Shown one piece after another: positions 25,410-35,870 of a stretch of DNA of 64,000 nucleotides. Position numbers and translations under genes: made by a program. Below the pieces are notes generated by a model that did not search any database, was not told the DNA's origin, and saw nothing but the letters and a program-made list of their open reading frames with translations. Source of the DNA: Colletotrichum lupini (taxonomy: Eukaryota > Ascomycota > Sordariomycetes > Glomerellales > Glomerellaceae); the NCBI RefSeq assembly GCF_023278565.1, contig NC_064682.1:2108001-2172000 (forward strand), in the 5' to 3' direction. Each line of letters starts with the position of its first letter. The first letter of the stretch is position 1.

Positions 25410-25624
25410 TAATATTACGGTACTAAATACTAAGCCCCTTAGTGCCTAGGCCTTAGGTACTTAACGGACCCTTTATAAGTTACGTAATTATTAAATTACT
25501 AAACTTAAAAACCTAGCGCCCTAAATTCTATTTATTAATTTACTTTTTCTCTTTTTATATTAAGTTATATTTATTAAGTTAATATAGTAGCGTTTCGACC
25601 TGCCTCGGGTTCCTTTTTATAATA
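25410..25624 (+). repeat. 3' LTR of Gypsy copy 2
   Basis: This 215-bp LTR follows the polypurine tract and aligns over its full length with the 5' LTR at 15998-16212. Differences are mostly C/T and G/A. Confidence 0.88.
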
Positions 25625-25626
25625 AT

Positions 25627-25770
25627 ATAATATATTTAGTTTTTTTTAATACGTAATATATAATACGGCCCTAGCGGATTACTCCGTTAGGGGGGATAAT
25701 TCTTTTTATAAAAGCGTAATTTTATTAAAATCGATTTTAAATTTATAAAGCTAAAAAAAAAACTACTATA
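25627..25770. repeat. Rearranged fragment of the 18038-19122 insert
   Basis: The left half (about 25627-25694) is the reverse complement of the left end of the 18-kb insert, including the GC-rich hairpin. The right half (about 25695-25770) matches the right end of that insert in direct orientation. The two ends are therefore joined head to tail with the interior missing. Confidence 0.6.
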
Positions 25771-25784
25771 TAAGAATAAATAAT

Positions 25785-26871
25785 CCCTTTAAGGTCCGGT
25801 CCGCCTTATTAGGGGCTATTTTCGCTTTTATAAATAAGCTAGTTTATTAGGGTTAATATCGAATATTTTTATTATATAATAAACTTTATAACTAATAATA
25901 GCTAGCCGTAGCCGTTACCGAATACTAATAATCCTATTATAATATATTAATTACCCTCTAAATAACTAAAAACTACTCCCTACTTTTTACCTTATTCAAT
26001 AACTTTAGAATATCCTTTTTAATCTTTCTTAACTTACTTTTATATTACGTTTTTGAAATATTAACAATACTCTAAAGTTAATTAAGTATTTCGAGGCTAT
26101 TATATTATATAAACTAAGTACTTATTAAAGTAATAGCTATATTAATATATATCTTTTTAATTTTTAAATTAATAATATCTAATTTATATTTTTTAAAATA
26201 GCCGTATTATAGTTCGGGGTCCTCTAGTATAATACTTATAAAATCGAACTTCTAGTTATTAAAGAAGCCCTAGGGGTTAATAATAACTACGTATCTTAGT
26301 ATTTTAATAGTATATATTTAAAAATAAGTAGACGATTCGATAATAATAATAATAGTAATAATAATAGTAATAATAATAAAGTAATAGTAATAGGGCGATA
26401 ATAATAAAGTAATAGTAATAGGGTAATAGTAATAGGGTAATAGTAATAAATAGCGAGGGAAGTAGCGTTTTTTAATTTTAATAAAAAAAACGAGGTAACG
26501 AATATATATATATATATATATACGAATCGAAGTTAAAAGTATATATTAATAAGGTCGGTATTATTCTTAATAATAATAACGAGGGTATCTCTAATACTAT
26601 ACTATTATAAGCTATTATTATTTAAAGGGTAATAAACTTAGCTAAGTAAGCGGCTTATAAAATAATAACGTTAAGCGCCTAATATTACCGTTAATAATCC
26701 GTAGTTATAAACTTTATAAAAAGAAAAGTTAAAAAGTTAGAAAATTTTAAAAAATAGTCTATTGAGATAGTAAGAGTATTTATTAATACTATATATTAAT
26801 ACTATATAATTAATATTAAGAACCGCCCGAGTAATTAGTAAAGGCAGAATAAAAAAACAAATAAGAATAAA
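25785..26871 (+). mobile_element. Element S copy 11, full length, with expanded minisatellite
   Basis: It begins CCCTTTAAGGTCCGGTCCGC and ends AAAGGCAGAATAAAAAAACA. The 14-bp duplication TAAGAATAAATAAT is at 25771-25784 and 26872-26885. It is the longest copy at 1,087 bp because the TAA/TAG-rich minisatellite (about 26340-26455, unit AGGGTAATAGTAAT) is expanded. It is subgroup I, like copies 1 and 2, and is the last element before normal-composition DNA. Confidence 0.88.
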
Positions 26872-26960
26872 TAATTAGAATAACTAATCCCTTATAATAA
26901 TACTTTAATTACTACTTAAGACCGTTATATAACCGTTATAGCTTAGTGACTAGGCCTTAT

Positions 26961-27764
26961 TTATAATTCCGAAGGCAGTTTACTTAATCGTGCCTATGGT
27001 GCGCATAAGGCACATAGTGCTAGAAAGGACTGATCTTTCACGGTTAATCAAAAGGCCTAATGCACACCACTTCCTACCTCCCGTGCTTCCTTATAGAAAC
27101 ATGCTCTTCATAGCATGTGTTGACATCGTCTCTGAGAAGCTATGTATGTCTCGCCTCACGTGTAGGTCAGTGCTATGTCTAGCAACCAATCAGCATTTCC
27201 ATTATTCCATCCGGAGGTATCTGACGCAGGGCAGGACATCCTCCATTAAGGTATGTCTACTAGTGTAGCTTCATCCCGACGTGTCCCCAATTTAAAATCT
27301 TTTCGACCGGGTGATACGACGAGGTACTGACGTATAGCCTATAGGAACGGTACCCATTCGCGCTCTGTAAGACGTACGCGTGGTTAGGTTCCCTAGTCTC
27401 GGCACGCCAGGGTGGAGCACTCTCCTGTTCCACACCTCATCGGACTGGACCCCTTGCGTATGTGGTCAAGGGGCTTGCGGGAAAGTGGAGACTATGCTAA
27501 GGAAACAAAAAAAAAAGTAAGAAAAAAAAAAAAAGGGTGCTAGCTCGCCTTTGCCTCGTCCCAGATTCTTAGTACTATGTCGTTGCCCAGCACGCAAATC
27601 CCATCCACCATCCCCCATAACAAACGAGGACGCATGTTATCACTGCACCTTCTTTCCCATCGCCCATAGTGACATCGTCTCTGTCTCCTGGATGCACTCG
27701 TCTGAAATTCTTATCACCATTCATATCCATCCGTACATTCCATCTCTGGACAAGCCTCGTTAAA
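26961..27764. other. Transition zone and upstream region of the GDS1-like gene
   Basis: Composition returns to normal here. It contains an A-rich tract (about 27507-27536) and a C/T-rich stretch before the start codon, as is common in fungal promoters. Short open frames on both strands overlap each other and resemble no protein I know. I support no gene here. Confidence 0.6.
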
Positions 27765-29034
27765 ATGCCGTACAACACTCGCCGCAAATCTTTGTCTCTC
27801 CCATCGCTGGGCATTCATGTTCCAGGGAGCCATCCAAGTCGCAATCCGGCCACCGCCGCCCCAAGTCGAAGCAATTCCGAAAATGGAGGAAACCGCGTAA
27901 CAATTACATCGACAACAATAACGCGGCCGAATAAGAGACAGAAACGCTCGCATGGAGATGGGATAGTGCAGGGGCCGACGTCACAAAAACATACCGGAGA
28001 CGCTGTAGTTTTTGATCATACGCCACCGCCGTCTCCGACAAAAAGTAACGTCGAGATGCAGGAATCCCACAGCGACTCCGAATCTGCCACTCACATGAAG
28101 ATCGAGGGAATCAACGACGAGATTGTAGAAGCTACTATTGCCCAATTACAGGCCACCTGTAACCGACCTCATCTGGTGCGAGAGCTGGCAACTGTGCTTT
28201 CGCAGCAGATTCCAATTGTCAAGAAGTAAGCCACTCAGCTCCGTTCTCAAGTCGTCACAGACTTACTAACAAGTTCGTAGCTCTGCAAACCCATGCGCCA
28301 TTGTTTCTTCCCGCCTCTCCGCCTACCTGAAGCGTTCCTGTTGGAGTGGTCGGGTACCTTGCCCAATGGCTAAGGAACTCGAAAAGATACACCCACGCCG
28401 GACATATTTTTATCTCACAACGCGGCCAAGACTGCCTTTCCCAGACTCTCCGGCCTTCGCTCAGCGTGTAGTCATCTCTCCATCTCTCTCCAGCATCGCA
28501 TCTGGATCCGAAGATGGTGACGACATCGACCTTCGCCGGCGGGATTTAAGCCCCTCCCCCGAGGTTGATCTTTCCTCTCCTGAATTTGATGATGGTGACG
28601 ACGACTTTGCCATGCCTACTACTCCCGTCGGGTCCCTACCAAGCAGCTTCCGGTACTCAAGAAGTCAACGCAGTGCCTCTCCTCCGCTGGAAAAGGATGA
28701 ACGAGAGTTTACGCAAACGGCAGACGGTCTGCAGAAACGCAAGCTCGCCCGCGAACTATCTTCAACGGGCAATGGCGAGCAATCTGCCAACGCCTTTGAA
28801 CCGGCTCGGGATTATGGCATGTTCGACGAGAAAACCGGCGTGGCCGTTAACAGCGGGTTGGCAAATATGCATCAGTTCATGACAAGCCCAGCCTTCAAGG
28901 CAACCGTCCCGGCGAGCGTCAGAAAGGAAAGTGACGGCGACAGCTGGTTCAAGCTAGGGGGCCTCCTAGAATGGGATCATAGCCCTGAAAGCATTGAACT
29001 TGATGAGCTCGATTGTTTGCTGGACTCTTGTTAA
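27765..29034 (+). CDS. GDS1-like winged-helix domain protein
   Basis: The product is a probable nuclear protein of the fungal GDS1 family, named after yeast Gds1, which is linked to nitrogen catabolism and mitochondrial function; its precise role in filamentous fungi is unclear to me. Exons are 27765-28225 and 28281-29034, with intron donor GTAAGC and branch TTACTAAC, giving 404 residues. The conserved winged-helix segment is at about residues 117-200 and spans the intron: EATIAQLQATCNRPHLVRELA, then CAIVSSRLSAYLKRS, then HPRRTYFYLTT. The first 115 residues are basic and low-complexity (TRRKSLSLPS, PNKRQKRS, a likely nuclear signal). The C-terminal half is acidic and Ser/Pro-rich. I chose the ATG at 27765 (context GTTAAAATGCC) over an in-frame ATG 96 bases upstream because the extension looks like leader sequence. 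It is convergent with the OMS1-like gene. Confidence 0.87.
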
Positions 29035-29531
29035 CGGCCGTGAAATGTTGCGTGTAGCGAAGGCATGGCCCACGTCCCGTATCAGCGTACGGAGTGTCGA
29101 CTGATTATGTTATGGGCAAACCAATGCCAGGTGCGGCTTGTTCTGTCGACTCTGGAATCAACTGGGCTCTCTTTTTGGAGATTTGATACTTAGCTGGCGT
29201 TGCTGGATGACGGCGAAAACAATTGTGGAACCAGGGCATACGATAGCGTGAAGTTGATTTCGTTTGGAAGTACAATTAGGGAATGGGCGGATGTCTTTCT
29301 TGTATTAGTAGTTGTAAGAGCAGCTGGTTCCGAGGAAGTTTGTGCCGGCTTGATATTGGAATTCAAGCCGGGGGGATAGACTCGACCGGGTATGATTGAA
29401 ATGAAATAAACAAACCTCCCCTTTCTCTACAAGTCTTGAATTCAGCTGTTGACGCCGACTTCCCGTTGATCACCAGACTGCAATAAATGCACCATGACTC
29501 TTCGCCTGCGAGTATGGAGACCAGGGGTTGC
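29035..29531. other. Convergent 3' intergenic region
   Basis: This lies between the ends of the GDS1-like and OMS1-like genes. It should hold the two 3' untranslated regions; AATAAA-like words appear near 29405 (+) . No gene is supported. Confidence 0.5.
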
Positions 29532-30818
29532 CTAAGACACGCCCGAATCCGATACTTTCAACTCAATCCACAAGGTCGTCCCAAGCTGCGTGAAGTACGG
29601 GCGATCTACCCTTGTGACTTGAAGTCCTGGTGTACACTGTGCGGCGTTCTCGACAATCTCAGCAATGTCTCGATTCCACCAGCATCCGTATTCTGAAAGA
29701 GCAGGCGAGTTAGTTCGTGCTGATGATTATCGTGGAAGAACCAATCTTACTCTGGAAATGAGAAGCTGCAGACTTATCAAGTAGCCCATTAACAAATCCC
29801 CACCATCCTCTACCATGCTCGACTAGGACGATCTTGCCTGTGTTCGGCTTTACTTTGCTGGCCAAATCCCGAACCATTTGTTCCGGGTCGCGGACACTGC
29901 AGAGGGAAAATGTTGAACAGATGAAGTCGTATTTAGCTTGCGGACAAGGCTGCTGTGGGGGCGAGGGAATATGTTCGTGAATGTCTGATCGGAGTATTCG
30001 TAGTCTTCCTGCAAGGTAGGAAATATCATTCCACTGGGCCGGAGACGGCACAGTTTCCTTCTCAATTATTGGGTCGACATCAGCCAGCTCTGGCACAGTT
30101 TCTGCTAGCTTTTCGACAGCAACGCCGAGCATTTCATCAGAAATGTCGATTCCCGTATAGGAGATCATCGGTGATGCTTCGAACTTGGATGGTCGTGCAT
30201 TGGCTTTTGGTGCTGCAAGTGCCTGAGTTGCTGAGTTCCGAGAGCTGATAATTTGACTCCAGTCGTAGAAGGGAAGGTTACGGCCGGTGCCCATGGCGAC
30301 TTCGAGCACATGTCCAGAAGCCTCTGCAGCAAGCCTTTTCCGCAGAGAAGTGATACCCATTAGCCATTCCGAGCCCTCGAGACTTTGGTCAAATCTTTTA
30401 GCAGAATCCTTGGTGAAGGCGTGGGGTCGCCCTGTCGGAACTGCATCTGGCGCTGGTTCTGGGTTCTCGTGGCAGGTCGAGGAATAGAACGAGGATGCCA
30501 AAAGGCTGATATAGATTCCTAGACCCAAAGCTACTACCCCGGAGGCAAGCAAAGGTATCTTTCTGGCCTTGAAGATGGCATCGGCTGTTTCGAGAGTATT
30601 CGAAGTGGTGGGAGTGGGTTTAAGTTGGTTAGCACGACGAGTAGCGTAGCTGCAGTATGGTTAGCACTTTATGTTGGGAAGAGGATTGGTTGGACTAACG
30701 GCCGTGGAGCTCTTGCACCTTGGCCCGCGGATCGAGTTGAGGCCAGCCGTCGAGATATTGTTAGAAAGCTACAGGCAGCCCGGCGAGGGGCGCTCGTGCC
30801 GGTTGCAAAGTGTAGCAT
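29532..30818 (-). CDS. OMS1-like mitochondrial methyltransferase
   Basis: This is a class I SAM-dependent methyltransferase of the family of yeast Oms1, an inner-membrane mitochondrial protein; its substrate is not established here. Exons in coding order are 30700-30818, 29751-30649 and 29532-29692, giving 392 residues. The introns are clean: GTTAGT...GTGCTAACC...CTGCAG (50 nt) and GTAAGA...TTTCAG (58 nt). Residues 1-45 are Arg/Ser/Ala-rich without acids, a mitochondrial presequence. One membrane segment lies at about 71-95 (LLASGVVALGLGIYISLLA). Motif I VLEVAMGTGRN is at about 154-164 and motif II YTGIDISDEM follows. The late block LVEHGRGWWG...LDKSAASHF continues across the last intron into YGCWWNRDI, diagnostic of the family. 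The ATG at 30818 sits in the first small exon; no ATG precedes the membrane segment in the second exon. Confidence 0.88.
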
Positions 30819-31445
30819 GGTTCGCAACCGCTACCAGAGCCGACACAAAGTATATTTTGGTGTTTTTAGAAGTAGTTGCGGGGGGGTTGGATGATGGCGC
30901 AGCTACCCATGGTATCACCTTGCCACGTCTGCGTCTTTACAGAAGTGGTATGCAAGAATACTGACCTTGCCTAGCGAGGTGTGATGTGTGTGTGCGCACA
31001 GCCATGGTGTTTAATGACCCGTGAGTAAAGCATCAGGTCCAGTATTCTTGATAAGATATCCTTATCAGAGGTGAATCACCTTATCTAAGGAAGCTAAGGT
31101 AGGTGCACAAATCAAGGTACCTGGCTTACGGTCATTATGTGGGACCAGGCTAGAACAGGGAGCATCCCGCCCCGGTCCCACCATGTCTTCAATTTTAATT
31201 CCCTGGGACCACGGCACTTCCGCCAAGCAGTGAGTGCCTTACCAACGGAGTTTCGGCGGAGACGCGGATGCGGTTCAGATATCGGTTTCCGTATTACGTG
31301 TAGATAATATATGGCATTGTTATGTCCTGGACAACGGGTTTGTGTTCTACCCAATCTCGGCCTGCAGATATTGAAAGCGAACGTGAGCGCTTTGGTTTGC
31401 CAAAGGCTTGGGCATACTGCCAGGTTGATAATCTATTTCCCCGTA
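30819..31445. other. Promoter region of the OMS1-like gene and 3' end of the Impact gene
   Basis: This contains scattered CTTATCTAAGG / CTAAGGTAGGT words (31070-31105) of the intergenic palindromic type. No reading frame here resembles a protein. Confidence 0.5.
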
Positions 31446-33143
31446 CTATGGGTCATCTCGACGTAGTCGAAGTATCGAATCTAGCTTCAGCCAACCTTTG
31501 GCGCCCCATCCTGCCACCCCTGGCTGTACATCTGGTCTGATAGACGCATACCATGAGTATGCCTTGCGGTCCATCTCACGAGGTCCAAGGCTGCTCCAGC
31601 TATCGAACAGCAGCCTGAGAGCTCCGAGGAGACGGCCAAGGTTGCGCATTCTCTCGCTATCGACCTCCGATTTGCTGACCCTCTTTTGCTTGGCTTTAGA
31701 AGCACTCCCGCCGGGATTGTCGCCAGTGGGAACACCTTCAGATTGGCCGGAAGCAAAACTTTTAAGTAGGTACGCCCGAGCCGATTCCGGGCGATAGGTA
31801 GGAATTCCGACGACGTTACCACTTGTTCCGCTGGCACTGCGGCTGCCAAGTCCATTGTCCATGTTCTGAAGATCCAGGGCCCATAAGGCCACATCATCAC
31901 AGGCCCCCTGGGTCTGTGTGAATCGTAGCCTCTGGGAGAGTGCCTCTGTGACGACGTTCCGCATCAGTCTCCAGCGATCTGTGCCTAGCATCTCCCCTCC
32001 GAACCACCTAGTCAGCACTACGATCACGTCAACAATGCCGGCCTCCCTAATCAGTCGTTGTATGAATTCGCCGCAGCCAGTTTCGCCGTCGTCCTCACAT
32101 GCCTCGCGTACCTCCCCCAGCCCCTTGTCTTGCTTGTCGCCTTGCCCTCTCCTCTTCACTCGATAGGCCCAGGCGTTATGCGTGGCCGTTTGTAGTTGTG
32201 GCTCGGAAAGTAGGAGGGACCTAAGGAGACCTGATGCCTGAGTGCCGTCCTCGACGTTTGCCACCCTTGCAACAAAGGTCGATGATTTGAAAGTGACCTG
32301 ACGGCTGGCAGACCACTGATTTTCCGTGAACGCAATGCTGCCGAGGTCTTGCTTCGAGGAGTCTAACGGCTTCCTGTCCTGTAGACCATCACCTGAAGCC
32401 CTTCCTGGAGATTCCGGGGCTACCAAACCGCTGCCTTGCAAATCGAAGTCGCCTCTCTTGAGAACAGCTATAGCTCTGCCCATGATGTTGACCTTTGGCT
32501 GTCCTTCGCCCCACGAGCTGTCTTCGTTGGCGGCCTTGGTCAGTCCAATGCTGATGGCCTTTGACTTTGAGTTGGCGCTTACAACAGCCTGGGCCAAGCT
32601 TAGACGACTCGACATGGGCTGCATTGGCATTGTGTGCCTGAGAAGTTCCAACACAAAGGCCAACATCAGTGGCGCCCGATTGGTGTATATGGACGCCTCG
32701 GCGATCTCCTTCTCGTCCGTAACCACGGAAAGACTCAGGGCAGCCTCCATATCCTCTACACTTTGGGCAGGACCTTCGGAGTTGTCGCTGGGGTGATAAC
32801 TTTTGGGACGCTTCCCACTTGGAGAGCTAAGATGATCCCCGGATCTCTTGGTATTTGCCCTCTTCAGGTGGGTCTTGCATGCGGTCTGTAAAGCCTTGGC
32901 CGACTTTGAGTCACCTAGACCACGCTCTACCAGGTCGAGCGGAGCGTCACTAATCTGCTGGATGCTACTCACATACACGTGAGATTGGTGGGATATAAAA
33001 GCAGAACCACGCACTCGATCAACATACCTTCGAAGCTCCACTGTTTGCAGTGCTTTGACCTGGCCCATTGCAGCCATCATCGTCACTCCCTTCCGAGAGG
33101 TGATGACCCTCAGCAGTTCTTGAAGATCATGTTGTGAAGCCAT
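31446..33143 (-). CDS. Impact/UPF0029-domain protein
   Basis: This is an intronless gene for 565 residues. Residues about 280-405 form the Impact N-terminal (UPF0029) fold: VTFKSSTFVARVANV, then ATHNAWAYRV, an insert of about 20 mostly charged residues, GETGCGEFIQRLIREA, VDVIVVLTRWFGGEMLGTDRW. In yeast Yih1 and mammalian IMPACT this domain family acts with Gcn1 to restrain the kinase Gcn2, but those proteins carry an RWD domain in front. Here the first 280 residues show no RWD signature I can recognise and are Ser/Lys-rich, with a possible nuclear motif GKRPKS. So the domain is certain and the Gcn2 role is not. The C-terminal 160 residues include a basic segment (KAKQKRVSKSEVDSERMRNLGRLLGALR). 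It starts about 1.45 kb from the divergent seipin gene. Confidence 0.85.
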   Translation of the reverse strand: MASQHDLQELLRVITSRKGVTMMAAMGQVKALQTVELRRYVDRVRGSAFISHQSHVYVSSIQQISDAPLDLVERGLGDSKSAKALQTACKTHLKRANTKRSGDHLSSPSGKRPKSYHPSDNSEGPAQSVEDMEAALSLSVVTDEKEIAEASIYTNRAPLMLAFVLELLRHTMPMQPMSSRLSLAQAVVSANSKSKAISIGLTKAANEDSSWGEGQPKVNIMGRAIAVLKRGDFDLQGSGLVAPESPGRASGDGLQDRKPLDSSKQDLGSIAFTENQWSASRQVTFKSSTFVARVANVEDGTQASGLLRSLLLSEPQLQTATHNAWAYRVKRRGQGDKQDKGLGEVREACEDDGETGCGEFIQRLIREAGIVDVIVVLTRWFGGEMLGTDRWRLMRNVVTEALSQRLRFTQTQGACDDVALWALDLQNMDNGLGSRSASGTSGNVVGIPTYRPESARAYLLKSFASGQSEGVPTGDNPGGSASKAKQKRVSKSEVDSERMRNLGRLLGALRLLFDSWSSLGPREMDRKAYSWYASIRPDVQPGVAGWGAKGWLKLDSILRLRRDDP

Positions 33144-34597
33144 TTCTGAGCCGGCCAGGACTATTGTTTCATGAGTCGCTTACTGGGCGTTTATTTGTAT
33201 CGGCAGCGTTGAGGAAAAAAGAGTTCACGCAGTGTGGATGGATTACTGCAATTGGCTACGCCGCGTCAAAATAAGTGAACAAATGGAAAATAGCTCCACC
33301 TGGAAGCACAGATTCATCGGTACTCACTGTGACACTCTTGACTGCATTCACCTTTGTGCCTCTGTTATACCTCACTACCTATCTCATCTGTACATCGCAT
33401 TGCTTGACCGTTGGGAATTGGGGTGTTCTTATCCATACTTTCCTCTTAACGTACGCACGGATATTTCCGCCAAGAGTACAGTGCCATCCCTGATCCACGT
33501 ACGCAGTAATATGTGGCTACCTACGTATGAAACACTGTACGGGTATGGTCAGGTACATCGACCTCGGGGTCTCCCCACGTCGATACCCATCGGTACGTAC
33601 TATGGTATGGTGGGTAAGTTTAATCCCTGGCCGTGTATTTGCGGGCAGCGGTCCACCTGCCTAAGGGTTTGGGTAATTTGACTGGCTGAAGCACACCGTG
33701 TTGAAGTCGAAGTATCTCTGCTTACGGAGTACTGTGTAGATTGACTACGTGCGCCACAAATACTTAACAGGGGGTTTTACTATCGCCTGGTTTCGCAGTG
33801 GGTTTGTGAGAAGGTACTGATGATAAGATGATACCTTACGGTATGGTATGTGTTAGGTATGAGTAACTGCTGCCCACGGAATGTCACATGTCGGTTGAAG
33901 CAGCTGTCGTGTTGAGGAAGGTAGATAGCCTCCAATATGTATGAATGGGCAACAATCCTGCACGCCTGCCAAGCTACTCCTTCCCGTCGAGGCAATAGCT
34001 CAAGCCATCGGGAAGATTAGCAAATTCCAGCTGGCGCGGGCGAAGGATACTTAGGTATGGAAATGGCGGCGTGTCAGCCCAGCACCACAGCTTTCTCAAC
34101 TGGTATGGACAAGGTACCTTAAACGCCCGGGGCTTGAGCCAGCCACCTTGCCCACCGTCATCCCTTGGCTCAGAGTAGCTCAAGCCTTGAGCTTCAAATC
34201 CACTGCGCGTCACTTTCACATCTCAACATCAACATCAAGCGTGACCAGGAGCTCTGGCCCGTTCAAAGTCAGAGCCCAAATTGCGTCGCTTCTTTCTAGA
34301 AGCGCAGGGTGCTGCCTTCAACGGCCCACTTGACTACGTTAGTCTTACCTCACGGCAAGGACGGAGCACCTTACAGGTAACCGCTCACCCCCTGCACAAC
34401 GACGACACTATACACGCATAGCTTGGTGAAGCAACTAGTCGTATGCTTCGGACGACATCGCTTGTAAATCGGACGACATCATTTTACCACAACTTGCTCC
34501 CGAACCTCCAGCTGGAGCACCCCCCTCGCCTACCTTGTTTATTGAGACTACTCCCTTGAGCTCCAAGAGCATACAATCACATCTGTTCTCGGATATA
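33144..34597. other. Divergent intergenic region between Impact and seipin genes
   Basis: This holds two promoters. A 149-codon open frame (33232-33681, +) has no recognisable domain and no codon pattern like its neighbours, so I do not call it a gene. Tyr/Thr-rich short frames nearby are likewise chance. The stretch before the seipin start is C/T-rich. Confidence 0.55.
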
Positions 34598-35870
34598 ATG
34601 GTACGCTCTCTGTCCAGTATAACGATTCGCTGGTCCTTGAGATTCTAAGTCTGGCGCTGGTAGGAGGTGTTGAGCAAGGCGTCTCGAGTGGCCACGTCCA
34701 AAACTGCACGGAGGACAATTGTGAACGCGAGCCTCCTCGTCGGCACGTCGTTATTTCTGCTGCCCTTTGCTGCTATCGCCTCTATCCTTTTTTTCCGCGA
34801 CTACCTACCTGAGCAAGTAGTGACGACCCCAGTCCACCTCCAGTACGGGTGAGTCCTCCTCACGCTTCCCGCCTGCTTTCCGTTTGATTCAACCAAAAAG
34901 TAACCTCACCTCTAGATCAGGTGCAAATCCCTTTGGAACAGCAACCATCCCGACGTCTGCTCTGAGATCGCAGCAGGAGTATGATGTGTCCGTCACGTTG
35001 TCTATGCCTCGTTCGCCTGCCAACACACAACGAGGCAACTTCATGATTGCTATCCACCTGCTGGATGTTGGAGCCTTGTCGACGGGAAGCAACAAAATAC
35101 AGCCTCATATCGCTCCTGAACCCTATGCTCATTTCGACGGAAAGACAGTCCTTTTGTCTTCAAGGCGGCCCGCTTTGGTGCCATATCAAGATCCAATGGT
35201 ATCGACAGCGTCGCGAATCCTCTTCCTAGCCTACCACGTTTTGTTCTCCGATTCGGAAACTTGCGTACTGACCGTACCGATGGCCGAGCGCGTGGAGTTG
35301 GCCAGAGGCTCCTCCTTACCCGCTTCAGCGTACCTTGAACTTCAGGGCGGCCAGGATATCGAGACATACTCTGCCTCGATTACGCTGACTGCTCAACTGC
35401 GGGGATTGCGTTGGCTGATGTACAACTACCGCGTGATGACTCTGACCGCTGCCGTCCTGGTATTCTGGGCATCCGAGATCATATTCATGGCGGTGGCATG
35501 GCTGGCATGGTCTGGGCTTTCAGGATCGTCACAGGGCTCTGGCATCGGCAATGGAGGAATCGTGGAAAAGTCGTACAATAAGTCGATGGGGCAAGCCAAG
35601 CGAGAGGAAGGAAGTGGCATCGATGAGCTGTCGGATGCCCCGAGGACGTTCCCGACCTATGGGAACCAGGCTCCGTTACGGTATGAGCCTGAAGTCAAGG
35701 ACGAGCAGCATGCGGGGCCTCGTGTGGAGGACCTGCTCCCGCTCGGTGGTGAGGCCGACGACGAGGAAGAAGATGACGGAAGGGGCTTCAGGGGGGACTC
35801 GGGCATTGGAACGAGTTATAGTGAGGGAGGTTCCAGTAGTGTACGGCGGAGGTCATCGCATCGAAGTTGA
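34598..35870 (+). CDS. Seipin (lipid-droplet biogenesis protein)
   Basis: Seipin is an ER membrane scaffold that marks sites of lipid-droplet formation (yeast Sei1/Fld1). The best model has three exons: 34598-34600, which is only the ATG, 34664-34848 and 34916-35870, giving 380 residues. Without the first micro-exon the frame has no ATG before the membrane helix (it opens at GTG 34667). With it the protein begins MEVLSKASRVATSKTARRT, like other fungal seipins. Donors are GTACGC and GTGAGT. Membrane helix 1 is at about 20-45. The lumenal domain carries the conserved YLPEQVVTTPVHLQYG, YDVSVTLSMPRSPAN and RGNFMIAIHLL. Helix 2 is at about 236-262 (LTAAVLVFWASEIIFMAVAW). The cytosolic tail of about 115 residues is acidic and Ser/Gly-rich. 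Confidence is lower for the ATG-only exon than for the identity. Confidence 0.85.

Larger units (their letters stand above)
15998..25624 (+). mobile_element. Ty3/Gypsy retrotransposon, copy 2, complete with both LTRs
   Basis: LTRs at 15998-16212 and 25410-25624 enclose gag, protease, reverse transcriptase, RNase H and integrase in that order, all on the + strand. The total is 9.6 kb. Removing the inserts at 18038-19122, 21981-23007, 23102-24095 and 24588-24763 with their duplications leaves about 6.3 kb, a usual Gypsy length. A G-rich polypurine tract (25401-25409) precedes the 3' LTR. RIP has destroyed every frame. A clear 5-bp target duplication could not be identified. Confidence 0.9.
1..26960. 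repeat. RIP-mutated, AT-rich transposon block
   Basis: The block is made of nested, degenerate transposable elements and has no intact gene. The dinucleotides CA and TG are almost missing over long stretches while TA is in great excess and CG is still frequent. That is the pattern left by repeat-induced point mutation (CpA to TpA), not by CpG deamination. Reading frames of known retrotransposon proteins are still followable but broken by TAA and TAG, the RIP products of CAA, CAG and TGG. Composition changes to normal coding-region values at about 26,950-26,990, some 800 bases before the first gene. The block is probably silenced heterochromatin, which is inferred. Confidence 0.95.

Noticed and set aside
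26990..27268. 92-codon frame just right of the repeat block
   Set aside because: No domain or similarity recognised, and it lies in the transition zone upstream of the GDS1-like gene.
27669..27764. In-frame upstream ATG that would extend the GDS1-like protein by 32 residues
   Set aside because: The extension is leader-like, while the ATG at 27765 has a better context and gives the usual basic start.
33232..33681. 149-codon frame between Impact and seipin genes
   Set aside because: No domain, no intron logic, and composition rich in Tyr, Cys and Trp as in random frames; likely chance in a promoter region.
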